Part shown: piece after piece, positions 46,414 through 55,138 of the stretch
Numbering within the stretch: the stretch's first letter is position 1
Layout of the letters: the number at the start of each line of letters is the position of its first letter
Source of the DNA: Competibacter_A sp037045535
GTDB taxonomy: Bacteria; Pseudomonadota; Gammaproteobacteria; Competibacterales; Competibacteraceae
Direction: 5' to 3'
NCBI GenBank assembly: GCA_037045535.1
Contig: JBAOHI010000030.1
Location: 299,463-363,462, forward strand
Length of the DNA: 64,000 bases
The notes under the pieces: generated by a model
Told to the model about the DNA's origin: nothing
The model's input: only the letters and a program-made list of their open reading frames with translations
The model's database searches: none
Translations under genes and position numbers: made by a program

Positions 46414-47043
46414 TTAGGCGGGTACGGCTGGGTTTAAGCTGTAAGTGGCAGTGAAACTGGCTTGATCCAATATGTGCCCGGCGATGGCGGCCAGCACATC
46501 AGGTCCAGTGAACTCGCCTTCGACCGGGCAGCGTTCCACGTCTAAGGCGTAAAGCGTGAAAATGTAGTGATGCACGAGCGTATCGTTCCAAGGCGGACAG
46601 GGACCGTCATAGCCGAAATAAGACCCGGCCATGGCCGGGTCGCTCGCAAACCATTCACGATAATTGTTAATGCCTTGGCGGGTATCGCGAGGACCGGCGG
46701 GCCCTGATTTCCCAGCCGGGGTGATACCGTCAGAAAATTCGCCAGCCTGGATTTGCATCGGCTCTGGCGCGAGATCAACCAGAATCCAATGATAGAAATC
46801 GGCGCGGGGCAGATCGGCTGGGACTTGCCGGCCTTCCTGATTGACATCGTCGGCGCGGGTCGGCACGTCACGGTCGTGACAGATCAGCACCAGGGAACGA
46901 GTACCCGGCGGTAGGGACTTCCATTCCAACGGCGGGTTGCGGTTGGGACCGAGCGCCACATGTTGGCTAGGATCAACCACTCCGAACGCGTATTCGGCGG
47001 GGATCGGCTGATGGTCGCGCAGGGCGGAGCTGGTTAGCTGCAT
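46414..47043 (-). CDS. YbhB/YbcL family PEBP-like protein
   Basis: A 209-residue member of the phosphatidylethanolamine-binding/Raf-kinase-inhibitor-like family. Family features: NPPLEWKSLPPGTRSLVLICHDRDVP, FYHWILVDLAP, and YFGYDGPCPPWNDTLVHHYIFTLYALD near the C terminus. There is no signal peptide, so it is probably cytoplasmic. The role of bacterial members is poorly known. The gene stands alone, with GGAG ahead of its ATG on the minus strand. Confidence 0.9.
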   Translation of the reverse strand: MQLTSSALRDHQPIPAEYAFGVVDPSQHVALGPNRNPPLEWKSLPPGTRSLVLICHDRDVPTRADDVNQEGRQVPADLPRADFYHWILVDLAPEPMQIQAGEFSDGITPAGKSGPAGPRDTRQGINNYREWFASDPAMAGSYFGYDGPCPPWNDTLVHHYIFTLYALDVERCPVEGEFTGPDVLAAIAGHILDQASFTATYSLNPAVPA

Positions 47044-47507
47044 GGGATTCTCCTGACGGTATTTTGACTTGTCGGGGAGTCGGCCGTTGGTCAGGTCGTA
47101 TGCCTGTCTAGGGGTTGGGTATCCATTCGACGGGATGCGTTGCCAGTTACACGATTTTAGTTAGCCGCAAAATCGTTTCCCGCGAACCTACCGCGCAACC
47201 GAGCCGGTTTCCGCTGATCATAATAGCTTATACCTCATATTATGATCGCTCCCGCGACCTTCAAGTGGATTTTCTCCCTTCCAGACGGTGCGACTTATAC
47301 TCAAAGAAATTTGGAAACAGGCAGTGAGGATTTATGGGTGAAGCAATTTTCAAGGAGATGCCCAAGGCGATTTTGTATTGCCGGTGCAACTGTGTTTTCT
47401 CGGTGGAGTGAGATCGTCTTGGCAGCGGTAGCACCGCTGCCAAGATGGGGTGTCAGCGGCAAGCGGCTTTACCGGGTATTGCCACTCTAAAGAAAAAAGG
47501 TAGCAGG
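47044..47507. other. Gene-free 464-base region with one strong palindrome
   Basis: Between the PEBP gene start and the chemoreceptor stop, short frames exist on both strands but none has a credible start and protein-like composition. The only clear structure is the palindrome at 47418-47444. Confidence 0.5.
47418..47444. repeat. Perfect 12-base inverted repeat
   Basis: CTTGGCAGCGGT and ACCGCTGCCAAG flank a three-base centre AGC. No U-run follows on either strand, so a terminator is unlikely. It lies 64 bases beyond the chemoreceptor stop. It could be an operator or a mobile repeat unit; I cannot decide. Confidence 0.5.
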
Positions 47508-49070
47508 TTAACTTTCGGGCAGATCAAAGCGATCCACCTGACCTTGAAGCACGGTGGCTTGCATCGCGATAGTCTTGGCAATAGACGAAAATTGCTCGGT
47601 TTGCGACACGTTATTTTGGGTGAGAGCGTCCATCTGAATCACTGCTTTGTTCACCTGCTCGATGCCTTGCGCCTGCTCCTGAGCGGCGGCGCTGATCTCG
47701 GCGATCAAATCGGCGACTTTTTTCACGCCAGCGACGATTTCTCCTAGCGCCACCCCCGCCTGATGCGCCATCTCCGATCCGGTGCCGACCTTCGTGGTGG
47801 CATCCATAATCAATGTCTTGATCTCCTTGGACGCCTCCGCACTCCGTTGGGCCAGTTTGCGCACTTCGCCCGCTACCACGCCAAATCCTCGACCCTGCTC
47901 GCCAGCGCGCGCCGCTTCCACGGCGGCATTCAGCGCCAATAGATTGGTTTGAAAGGCGATTTCGTCGATAGTCGTAATGATCGCCGCGATCTGCTTGGAA
48001 GCTACCGTAATCGCTTGCATCGAGTCGATTACTTCTTGCACCACCTGGCCACCTCGCTCCGCGCTTGATCGAGCGGCGGTCGCCATCTGGGTCGCCAAGC
48101 GCGCATTATCGGCACTCTGCTTTACGGTGCCGGTCATCTCCTCCAGAGAAGCCGCTGTTTCTTCCAGGGAGGCCGCCTGTTGTTGGGTGCCGTTAGCAAG
48201 CTGTTCGCTACCGTGCGCCAATTGGTTGGAAGCTTCGGTCGTTTGACGGATACCCTGCTGAATCTGGGACATACTGCTTCCAAAGCACTCCATCATGCGA
48301 TTGATCGCTTCTCCTACATAACCCAGTTCATCTCGCGCGTTCATTCTCACCCGTGCAGTCAAGTCGCCAGCTGCTGCCCGTTCAGCGCTTGCCATCACAT
48401 GACCGAGGTCGCGAACCATCGAACGGGCCAGCACAAGGCCAAACAGCCCTCCTATAACCAGCGATGCTCCCAATATAGCCAACGTCCAATAGGTGGTTTG
48501 TCTAACTGTCTCCTTCACTTGCACGGCGAATGTCTCGGCGCTTTTGAGGCGCAATTCCGTCAGCTCGTTCAGAATATTCCGCGCCGCTTCAAACTTGGCT
48601 TCGCCTTCGCTGAGCGAGATATCGATGGCATCCTTGCGCTCGGTTGGCGAATCCTGCGCCAACAAGGATAGAACCTCCCTGGAAACTTTCTCCCACTCGG
48701 CCAAGGCGCGCTCGAATTCGGGCCAGAGCGAACGTTCCTCGGGGCTAGTGGGGACCTCCCGATATTTCTGCCAGCGATTCTCGACCTGTTGCAGGTTCTC
48801 CTCGTGAGCCTTGCGCATTTTGGCCCCCTCCTCGGAAGCCTGCCGCACGAATATCAAGCTGCGCTCGGCCACCAGGGCTTGCTGCATGTCGCGATCAGCT
48901 TCTGTCAGATAATCGAGAGCCGGCAGATTTTCCTGGCTGGCGACCTGGAACATGGTCCCGGCCCAGCGGAAATTGCTTAAATTCCATACTCCGATGCTCG
49001 CTCCCAGCAACACGATCAGCGTGCAGACAGCGATCAATTTGGTTTTGATCCCCCACGCTTTCAAACGCAT
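47508..49070 (-). CDS. Methyl-accepting chemotaxis protein
   Basis: A 520-residue chemoreceptor. TM1 (about 9-30), a helical periplasmic four-helix-bundle sensor (about 31-187) and TM2 (about 188-212) precede a HAMP domain (about 212-265) and the cytoplasmic signalling coil. The hairpin tip is intact: EIAFQTNLLALNAAVEAARAGEQ near 375, followed by RGFGVVAGEVRKLAQRS. It would control the CheA kinase and motility. A gene for a periplasmic cache protein lies immediately upstream on the same strand, a pairing that suggests co-operation in sensing. No C-terminal CheR/CheB docking pentapeptide is seen. Confidence 0.95.
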   Translation of the reverse strand: MRLKAWGIKTKLIAVCTLIVLLGASIGVWNLSNFRWAGTMFQVASQENLPALDYLTEADRDMQQALVAERSLIFVRQASEEGAKMRKAHEENLQQVENRWQKYREVPTSPEERSLWPEFERALAEWEKVSREVLSLLAQDSPTERKDAIDISLSEGEAKFEAARNILNELTELRLKSAETFAVQVKETVRQTTYWTLAILGASLVIGGLFGLVLARSMVRDLGHVMASAERAAAGDLTARVRMNARDELGYVGEAINRMMECFGSSMSQIQQGIRQTTEASNQLAHGSEQLANGTQQQAASLEETAASLEEMTGTVKQSADNARLATQMATAARSSAERGGQVVQEVIDSMQAITVASKQIAAIITTIDEIAFQTNLLALNAAVEAARAGEQGRGFGVVAGEVRKLAQRSAEASKEIKTLIMDATTKVGTGSEMAHQAGVALGEIVAGVKKVADLIAEISAAAQEQAQGIEQVNKAVIQMDALTQNNVSQTEQFSSIAKTIAMQATVLQGQVDRFDLPES

Positions 49071-49090
49071 AGTGTCAGTCCCTCTAACGC

Positions 49091-49116
49091 AAAACGCCCA
49101 ACCGCGAGGTTGGGCG
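49091..49116 (-). terminator. Rho-independent terminator between the cache protein and chemoreceptor genes
   Basis: CGCCCAACC and GGTTGGGCG (49095-49103, 49108-49116) form a nine-base stem with a four-base loop and, on the minus strand, end in TTTTGCG. It would reduce read-through from the cache gene into the chemoreceptor gene. Confidence 0.8.
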
Positions 49117-49135
49117 AATTAACGAATATCTTCAG

Positions 49136-49706
49136 CTACTTGGACGACGATCCGGCAAGCTTAGTCAGATTGACGCCAACCACCAGCACCCCGATGGGCT
49201 TCCCGTCAGCCAGTACCGGAACTGCCACTTGAACTTGATGCGATTGAGAACTCTCGTCAAATTCAGGTTGGCCCTGCCAGGGCTTGCCGTCAACGAAAGG
49301 CACGTCAAATTTGGGTTGTCCTTTGTGGATGTAGGAACTAGTTTTCTCCACGAATGCGACCTTTTCGCCCCGGCTGGCGCTTAGAAACGCTTCGCTGTAC
49401 AAACCCTGCGATTCATCCAGCTTTTGCTTGAGCAGCTTGGCGGCATCGTTGCTTTGGAATCCCTTGATCAAATCATCGCTGCGACGAACCGTTTTCCATT
49501 TGGTATTATCCAAATCGGGGATGGGGCCTTTCTGGTTCTGCGCGGCCACCGCACCGACGATGGCCGGCTCTGCAGCCCAACCCTTCACCGACTTCGATAG
49601 CTTGATCAAGCTCCTTCTGTACCGTCGGAGTAATCTCGAAAGCTGCCCACGCTAGCGTCGTCACCAGCATGACGGCCGCGCCTAAAATCACTTTAAACCA
49701 CCGCAT
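49136..49706 (-). CDS. Secreted cache (PDC-type) sensor domain protein (frame broken by one extra base)
   Basis: The first 35 residues (MRWFKVILGAAVMLVTTLAWA signal peptide, FEITPTVQKEL) are in one frame and the rest (IKLSKSVKGWAAEPAIVGAV to TKLAGSSSK) in another. Removing one base at about 49608-49616, for example one T of CTT on the coding strand, gives a 189-residue exported protein. The body resembles the distal half of a cache/PDC ligand-binding domain: SRGEKVAFVEKTSSYIHKG, then FDESSQSHQVQVAVPVLADG and KPIGVLVVGVNL. Without a membrane anchor or output domain it would be a periplasmic binding partner. The neighbouring chemoreceptor is the obvious candidate partner. Confidence 0.8.
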
Positions 49707-49743
49707 GATTATCCCCTTTATAATTATGATAAATTGTTTTAAT

Positions 49744-49773
49744 TTAGATTCATAAGTTTGATTATGAATCTAA
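49744..49773. promoter_or_regulatory. Perfect AT-rich palindrome upstream of the cache-chemoreceptor genes
   Basis: TTAGATTCATAA, a six-base loop GTTTGA, then TTATGAATCTAA: 12-base perfect arms. It lies 38 bases upstream of the cache protein start, in a very AT-rich 260-base stretch. Position and symmetry suggest an operator. It could alternatively end transcription coming from the insertion-element side. Confidence 0.45.
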
Positions 49774-49968
49774 TATTGCTATTTTTCATAAAAAAATGAA
49801 GAATAACATATGTAAATATTATCAAAAATTATTGTATTTTTGTATTGAAAAAATTCACATGGTACAATTAAGTGATATAATTAAAATTTAATGACTTGTC
49901 AACTAGAGGTAAAGTCATTCAGTGGGTGAGGGCCACGGCAAACCCGCCGACTTGGAAGTCCTATTTAT

Positions 49969-49989
49969 CAGGGCTAACGCATGAAATTG
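49969..49989 (+). repeat. Left terminal inverted repeat of the ISAs1-type element
   Basis: Starts CAGGGCTAACGC and is identical over 21 bases to the reverse complement of 50927-50947. Confidence 0.85.
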
Positions 49990-50031
49990 CAGGCGACTAG
50001 TGAGGGTTTAAGCCGGTCAGGTAAATGTGCC

Positions 50032-50900
50032 TCTTCTTTACCCCGGTGAAGATGTTCCGCGTTTGATTGGTAAGCTGATTGAGCGGTTTGCCGACTTGGA
50101 GGATCCGCGCTGTCCTGGCAAGGGTGAGCACCGGCAGATGGATATTTTGGTGATTGCCACCTGTGCGGTGATCGCCGGTGCCGAGAACTGGAAGGACATT
50201 GCCCTGTAGGGTCGCAGCAAGCTCGCGTGACTACGTCAGTTTCTCGCCCTGCTCAATGGTGTTCCGGCCCATGACACCTTCCACCGGGTGTTCATGCTGA
50301 TTGACCCGGACGTCTTTGAGGTGTGCTTTACCGGCTGGGGTGGGCATCCTGGCCCCGCCCGTTACGCCTGGCGAGTCCGGAGGTCGTGACCATAGATGGC
50401 AAGACGTTACGCGGTTCCTTCGACCGGGGCCTGGCGCAGTTGCTGCTGCATCGAGTCAGCGCGTGGGCCAAGTAAGTGTGGCGTGGTACTGGGCCAACGC
50501 CACATGGACGATAAGTCCAACGAGATCACGGCCAGAGCTGTTGGACCGTTTGGTGCTGGCAAACACCTTGGTGACGCTGGGTGCCATGGGCTGCCAAAAA
50601 GACATCGCATAACGCGTCGTGGATCGCGAAGCCGACGATCTGCTGGTGCTCAGGGCAAATCACGGCAACGCCCACGCGGCTGTGCGACGGCATTTCGAAG
50701 CGCACTGCTTCGAGCTAATGACCACCATCAGGCCGGTCTTCGATGCCTTCGATGACCGCCATGGTCTCGGATCCGTCGACAGGTCTTCGCCGATCTTCGG
50801 GCGGTCTCCTTGGAAACACTCCAGGATTGGCTGAAACTCAAGATAGTGCTGGCGGTTAAAGCGATTCGCAGCGTCAACGGCAGCGACAAGGTCAGGCCGA
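50032..50900 (+). pseudogene. Decayed ISAs1-family transposase
   Basis: Pieces of a DDE transposase are seen in all three frames. IERFADLEDPRCPGKGEH, ILVIATCAVIAGAENWKDI and QFLALLNGVPAHDTFHRVF correspond to the conserved N-terminal part; TIDGKTLRGS (near 50393) contains the first catalytic Asp; VLGQRHMDDKSNEITA and GAMGCQKDIA lead toward the second. At least three stop codons or frame changes interrupt it, and the C-terminal third is hardly recognisable. It cannot make an active enzyme. Unlike the single-base lesions elsewhere in the window, the damage here is extensive and is real decay. Confidence 0.83.
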
Positions 50901-50926
50901 AATTCGTGACTTCCTCTCCTTAAAAT

Positions 50927-50947
50927 CAATTTCATGCGTTAGCCCTG
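50927..50947 (-). repeat. Right terminal inverted repeat of the ISAs1-type element
   Basis: Ends GCGTTAGCCCTG and pairs perfectly over 21 bases with 49969-49989. Its last base lies two bases before the stop codon of the convergent scpB gene. Confidence 0.85.
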
Positions 50948-50949
50948 GT

Positions 50950-51729
50950 TCATTTGCCTTTGAACTGAGGTTTGCGCTTTTCCCGGAAAGCATTCAAACC
51001 CTCCTGATAGTCGCGACTATCGTACACAACGCGCCGGAGCCCTTGAATTCGTTCGAACAACTCCGGCGTGATCGTCCGTGCGCTGGCGAGCAGCCGCAAT
51101 TCCTCCTTCATCACGGCAATGCTCAGGGGTGAGTTGACCGTGATCTGAGCGGCGAGACTGTAGACGAAGCTCTCGATTTCCTCAGCGGACTTGATGTAAT
51201 TGATGACGCCGAGGTTCAAAGCCTGCGATGTGGGAATCGGTTGCGCGGTGAACAGCATTTCCTTGGCCACCGGCAGCGGGATCATATTCATCAGCGTTAG
51301 GATGCCGCCCAGGTTATAGGGAACACCGAGTTTTGCCGGGGTGATTGCAAAGGTGGCATCGGGCGTGGCGACCAAAATGTCGCAGGCCATTGCGACCTCG
51401 CAGCCACCGCCCCAAACGCCGCCTTCGATCAGGGCGATGATCGGGGCCGGGAATTCCTGGATGGCACGGACCAGGACGCGCAGCGGATCGCTCCAGCCCA
51501 ACGGATCGCGGCCTCGGTCAGGCAGTTCGCTGACATCGTGGCCGGCAGACCAGACTTTCGCCCCGGCTGGCGCGCGCAAGACAGCGGCGCGGATATTTTT
51601 GTCCTGGAAGCTTTTCAGCGCGACTGTGATTTCATCGATCAGCGCCTCGCTGAGCGCGTTGCGCTTTTGGGCGTGATTCATCACGATGGTTCCAATCGCG
51701 TCCTTGGTTTCGGTCAATATGAGAGACAT
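50950..51729 (-). CDS. scpB: Methylmalonyl-CoA decarboxylase (crotonase family)
   Basis: A 259-residue enzyme that decarboxylates methylmalonyl-CoA to propionyl-CoA and CO2. The E. coli ScpB (YgfG) pattern is conserved: SAGHDVSELPDRGRDPL near residue 60, VWGGGCEVAMACD forming the oxyanion hole near 105, LGVPYNLGG, and the C-terminal VYDSRDYQEGLNAFREKRKP. Length agrees. Within the crotonase superfamily this combination is specific, so I prefer it over enoyl-CoA hydratase. It lies downstream of trkH on the same strand and abuts the ISAs1 remnant. With pccBA it would allow flux both to and from methylmalonyl-CoA. Confidence 0.9.
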   Translation of the reverse strand: MSLILTETKDAIGTIVMNHAQKRNALSEALIDEITVALKSFQDKNIRAAVLRAPAGAKVWSAGHDVSELPDRGRDPLGWSDPLRVLVRAIQEFPAPIIALIEGGVWGGGCEVAMACDILVATPDATFAITPAKLGVPYNLGGILTLMNMIPLPVAKEMLFTAQPIPTSQALNLGVINYIKSAEEIESFVYSLAAQITVNSPLSIAVMKEELRLLASARTITPELFERIQGLRRVVYDSRDYQEGLNAFREKRKPQFKGK

Positions 51730-51819
51730 GGTTTTTCCTTTGGTTTATTGCAAGCAAGCGTTTTTTGGTATGAATTTAGACCCGGCCGGCGGCCGACGCA
51801 GGTCCGATGAAAAAGGCAT

Positions 51820-53425
51820 TCACTTCCAGAAATCCGGTAGGAACAGCAACAGCAGCGGGAACACTTCGAAACGGCCGACCAACATGGACAGCGATAGCAG
51901 CCAAGTAGCGGTGTCGTTCAGCGAACTGAAATTGGAAGCGGTCTCGCCCAAGCCGATCCCCATATTGTTCAGGCAGGCCGCGACTGAACCGAATGCCGTC
52001 ACGAGATCCACGCCGGTTGCTGTCAGAGCCAGCGAGAAGAAGCAGTAGCAGAAGATGTACAGATAGTAAAATCCCCACACCGCCTGCATGACCCGGTCGG
52101 GGACAGGGTGATTGCCCAGCTTGACCGCAATCTGGGCGGACGGACGAATCAGCAGCCGGGCCTCGCGCACGCTCTGCTTGTACAGCAGCAAAAAGCGAAT
52201 CGCCTTGATGCCGCCGCAGGTCGAACCAACGCAGCCGCCGAAAAAACTCCCTAGCAACAATAATAGGGGCACGAAAAGCGGCCAATCTGCCGGATAGCCG
52301 GTTGTCAGCCAGCCCGTTGTCCGTGATTACCGAGGCGGCTTGGAAAAAACCGCGATGAAAGGACTCCCACGAAGAAAACTTGCCGCTGAGATAGAGATGG
52401 GCGCAAGTTATCGCGATGATTCCCCCAAATACGACCATGCAGAACCGAAACTCGGAGTCTCGGAAAATGACCTTGATGCTGCGGGAGCGCCAAGCCAGAA
52501 AAAACAACGCGAAGTTGATCGCTGCCACGATCGAGAAAAATCCGGCGACCAGCTCGATGGTCGCGCTGTTGTAATAGCCGATGCTAGCGTCGTGGGTGGA
52601 GAAGCCGCCCAATGCCAAGGTGGCGAAGCTATGGCAGAGCGCGTCGAAGAAGTTCATCCCCGCCCACCAGAACGACAGGGTGCAGACCACGTTGAGGGCA
52701 ACGTAGATGTACCAGAGATTTTTGGCGGTCTCGGTGATGCGCGGCGTCAGCTTCTCATCCTTCATCGGTCCTGGCGTTTCCGCCTTGTACAGCTGCATGC
52801 CGCCGACGCCCAGCATTGGCAGCAGCGCGACCGCGAGCACGATGACGCCCATCCCGCCGAGGAAGTTCAGCTGTGCTCGGTAGTACACGATTGCCTTGGG
52901 CATGGCGTCGAGGCCGGACAGCACGCTAGCGCCGGTCGTGGTCAGTCCCGAGACGGTCTCGAATACTGCATCCACCAGCGGCATGTGCGGGTTGTCAGAC
53001 AGCATGAACGGCAACGCGCCGATCAGCGACAGCAGAAACCAGAATGCCACCACTACCACAAAGCCGTCCCGATTCCGCAGGTCGATCTTGTGCCGGCATA
53101 CCGGTAGCCAACACAGCAGCCCTAACCCCAACATCGTGCCCATTGCTTCCGCGAACGGCACAATCACGTCGGGACCGTCATACCACCACGCTACCCCCAT
53201 CGGCGGCAACATTGTGACGCTGAACAGGATTGTCAGCAGCCCGACGATTTGGAGCGCTGTCTTGAGCGGCGACCGCTGGTAGACGACTTGGTGCTTTTTC
53301 TGGCTCTGGTAGGTGGTTGGCTGCCGCACCGAGGTTTCGGTAGCAGTAGTCGTACCGTTATTGTGCGGATCGTTGACGAGTGTCTGGCCCGTTTCCCATT
53401 GTTCGTCAAAATCGCTTTCTTTCAC
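51820..53425 (-). CDS. trkH: Trk-type potassium uptake protein TrkH (frame broken by one extra base)
   Basis: A K+ channel-like membrane protein of the Trk system. The 5' frame covers SGLTTTGASVLSGLDAMP (first selectivity region) and MNFFDALCHSFATLALGGFSTHDASIGYY (second). The 3' frame continues TTGYPADWPLFVPLLLLLGS and ends with GGCVGSTCGGIKAIR and LNNMGIGLG. Removing one base at about 52305-52315, in a GG or GGG run on the coding strand, joins them. From a GTG at 53425, which follows a plausible AAGG, the protein has 534 residues; E. coli TrkH has 483. The frame stays open to 53584, so the start is uncertain. TrkA is not in the window. Confidence 0.86.
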
Positions 53426-53617
53426 CTTGCACCTTGACCTTGTCACTTTTGAAAGGCGGAGCCGCTGACCAGATAACGCCTGATCGTCGATCCTTGGGAA
53501 GCCACCGGTGGGTGGCTCATCAGGATCGAACTGCTTTTCCTCAAGTGTGGCAGTCGTAAGGTTGGGGGGCAATGCTGCGTACACCTCAATGCTAAAAAAT
53601 ACCAGTGATTAATGAAT

Positions 53618-53653
53618 AGCTGCCCGACGGATCTCGCGATCCATCGGGCAGCT
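53618..53653 (-). terminator. Hairpin terminator after the oadB-like gene
   Basis: AGCTGCCCGA (53618-53627) pairs with TCGGGCAGCT (53644-53653), with an inner GATC/GATC pair closing a small loop. On the minus strand it is followed by an AT-rich ATTCATTAAT but no pure U-run. It lies 24 bases beyond the oadB-like stop and ahead of trkH. Confidence 0.65.
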
Positions 53654-53677
53654 TGAAGGGGAAGGCAAGCGCGTTCT

Positions 53678-54853
53678 CTATTGAATGCCCAGCAGTGCCA
53701 GCATGATCCCGCCCGAAATAGCGGTTCCGAACACACCGGCTAGGTTGGGACCCATAGCGTGGAAAATCAGGTGGTTATGCGGGTTGGCCTGATTGGCCAC
53801 GATGTGGGAAACGCGGGCGGCGATGGGAACCGACGCGATGCCGGCCGAACCGATCAGCGGATTGATCTTGACCTTCATAAACAGGTTCATGATCTTGGCG
53901 GTGATTACACCGGACGCCGTGCCAAACAGAAAGGCAAGCAGCCCGAGCACGACGATCTCGACCGTCTGAAAGGTCAAAAACTTGTCAGCTGCCATGGTGG
54001 AGCCGATGGCTACCGTCAGGATGATAATGATGATATTCATCAGTGGGCCACCTGCCGTCTTGGCTAATCGCTCGGTGACACCCACTTCCTTCAGCAGGTT
54101 GCCCAGCATCAGCATGGTGATCAGCGGAGCGACCGGTGGAAAGAACAGATTGACGATGACGGCGATTACAGCAGGGAAGGCGATTTTCTCTAACTTGGTT
54201 ACCTTGCGAATCTGTGCCATTTCAATCTTGCGTTCCGCTTGGGTGGTCAGCAGTTTCATGATCGGCGGTTGGATCATCGGCATGAGCGCCATGTAGGAGT
54301 AGGCAGCGACCGAAATAGGACCGAGCAGATGAGGAGCCAGCTTCACGGTGACGAAAATTGCCATAGGACCATCGGCTCCACCGATGATACCAATGGCGCC
54401 GGCCTCATTGATGGTGAAGCCAAGCAGTTTGGCGAGGATTAAGGCGACGAAAATCCCTAGATGCGCTCCTGCTCCTAGGATCACCAGCTTGGGATTAGCG
54501 ATCATGGGACCAAAATCGGTCATCGCGCCTACACCAAGGAAGATCAACGGCGGGATGATGAGCTTGGCCACACCCTCGTAAGCGTAGTGGAACAAACCAC
54601 CTTCTTTTACCACGTAGAGCAGCGCGGAAACTGGTGGTCCACCAGGTACGTCCGGCGGTCCTGGCACGTTGGCGACGATGCAGGCGAAGCCGATCCCGAT
54701 AAGCAGCAACGGTTCGTAGTGCTTGGCGATGGCCAGGTAAATCATGGCTCCGCCGATCGCGATCATCACCAGGTTACCCAAAGTGAAGTTCGCTGCCCCG
54801 GTCTGTTGCAGCAGAGCATTAAAAAAGAATAAAACTTGGTCGAACAATGTCAA
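53678..54853 (-). CDS. oadB: Sodium-ion-translocating decarboxylase beta subunit (OadB/MmdB/GcdB family)
   Basis: A 391-residue, very hydrophobic protein with about ten helices, the membrane subunit that couples carboxybiotin decarboxylation to Na+ export. Family signatures: IIGGADGPMAIFVTVKLAP near residue 165, containing the essential Asp, and AARVSHIVANQANPHNHLIFHAMGPN near the C terminus. Length is slightly shorter than OadB (433) and close to MmdB and GcdB. No carboxyltransferase alpha subunit or free biotin protein gene is next to it; a 53-residue one-helix protein and a 131-residue unknown precede it on the same strand. Which acyl substrate the complex uses cannot be told from the sequence; methylmalonyl-CoA is plausible given scpB and pccBA. 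Confidence 0.93.
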   Translation of the reverse strand: MTLFDQVLFFFNALLQQTGAANFTLGNLVMIAIGGAMIYLAIAKHYEPLLLIGIGFACIVANVPGPPDVPGGPPVSALLYVVKEGGLFHYAYEGVAKLIIPPLIFLGVGAMTDFGPMIANPKLVILGAGAHLGIFVALILAKLLGFTINEAGAIGIIGGADGPMAIFVTVKLAPHLLGPISVAAYSYMALMPMIQPPIMKLLTTQAERKIEMAQIRKVTKLEKIAFPAVIAVIVNLFFPPVAPLITMLMLGNLLKEVGVTERLAKTAGGPLMNIIIIILTVAIGSTMAADKFLTFQTVEIVVLGLLAFLFGTASGVITAKIMNLFMKVKINPLIGSAGIASVPIAARVSHIVANQANPHNHLIFHAMGPNLAGVFGTAISGGIMLALLGIQ

Positions 54854-54909
54854 CCTCCCCGATTTTAATTATTTGGTTGGTGGTTAGTTGTTGAGAGTGT
54901 TGAGGAAAA

Positions 54910-55071
54910 TTAATGACCACCCTCTCGCAGTTTTTTCTCATCGATTTCTCCAAGTTTATTCAAATATGGGAAGAGCGATAAGATAACGCCAATGCCAGTG
55001 ATCACCACAAAACTAAGAAAGAAATCGATGATACTCAATAAAACTGCGCCTTCAAGAGAGTCAGGAATCAT
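54910..55071 (-). CDS. Small one-helix membrane protein, OadG-like gamma subunit candidate
   Basis: A 53-residue protein, MIPDSLEGAVLLSIIDF onward, with one strong transmembrane helix (about residues 7-32, LLSIIDFFLSFVVITGIGVIL) and a charged tail LGEIDEKKLREGGH. AGGGG ten bases before the ATG at 55071 is a good ribosome site. Size, single N-terminal helix and position directly ahead of the beta subunit match OadG/MmdC-type gamma subunits, which anchor the soluble parts, but it lacks the Pro/Ala-rich C-terminal extension of OadG. The assignment is by context. Confidence 0.62.
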   Translation of the reverse strand: MIPDSLEGAVLLSIIDFFLSFVVITGIGVILSLFPYLNKLGEIDEKKLREGGH

Positions 55072-55138
55072 GGTTGATTTGCCCCTATTGAAATGAAAGG
55101 AGGTTGTAGGTTTATGGGCACTCATAAAAATCGGTAAT

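Larger units (their letters stand above)
49969..50947. mobile_element. ISAs1-type insertion sequence remnant, 979 bases
   Basis: Both ends carry perfect inverted repeats of 21 bases beginning CAGGGCTAACGCATGAAATT (49969-49989 and 50927-50947). The interior is a decayed ISAs1-family transposase. The flanking eight bases (CTATTTAT left, GTTCATTT right) do not form a target-site duplication, so either one flank has changed or the ends were recombined. The right end lies immediately next to the scpB stop codon. Confidence 0.83.

Noticed and set aside
47115..47490. Two short frames (70 and 82 codons) between the PEBP gene and the chemoreceptor
   Set aside because: They overlap each other in different frames, lack ribosome sites, and one runs through the 47418-47444 palindrome.
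49961..50955. An eight-base target-site duplication around the ISAs1-type element
   Set aside because: The flanks CTATTTAT and GTTCATTT differ, so no duplication can be claimed.
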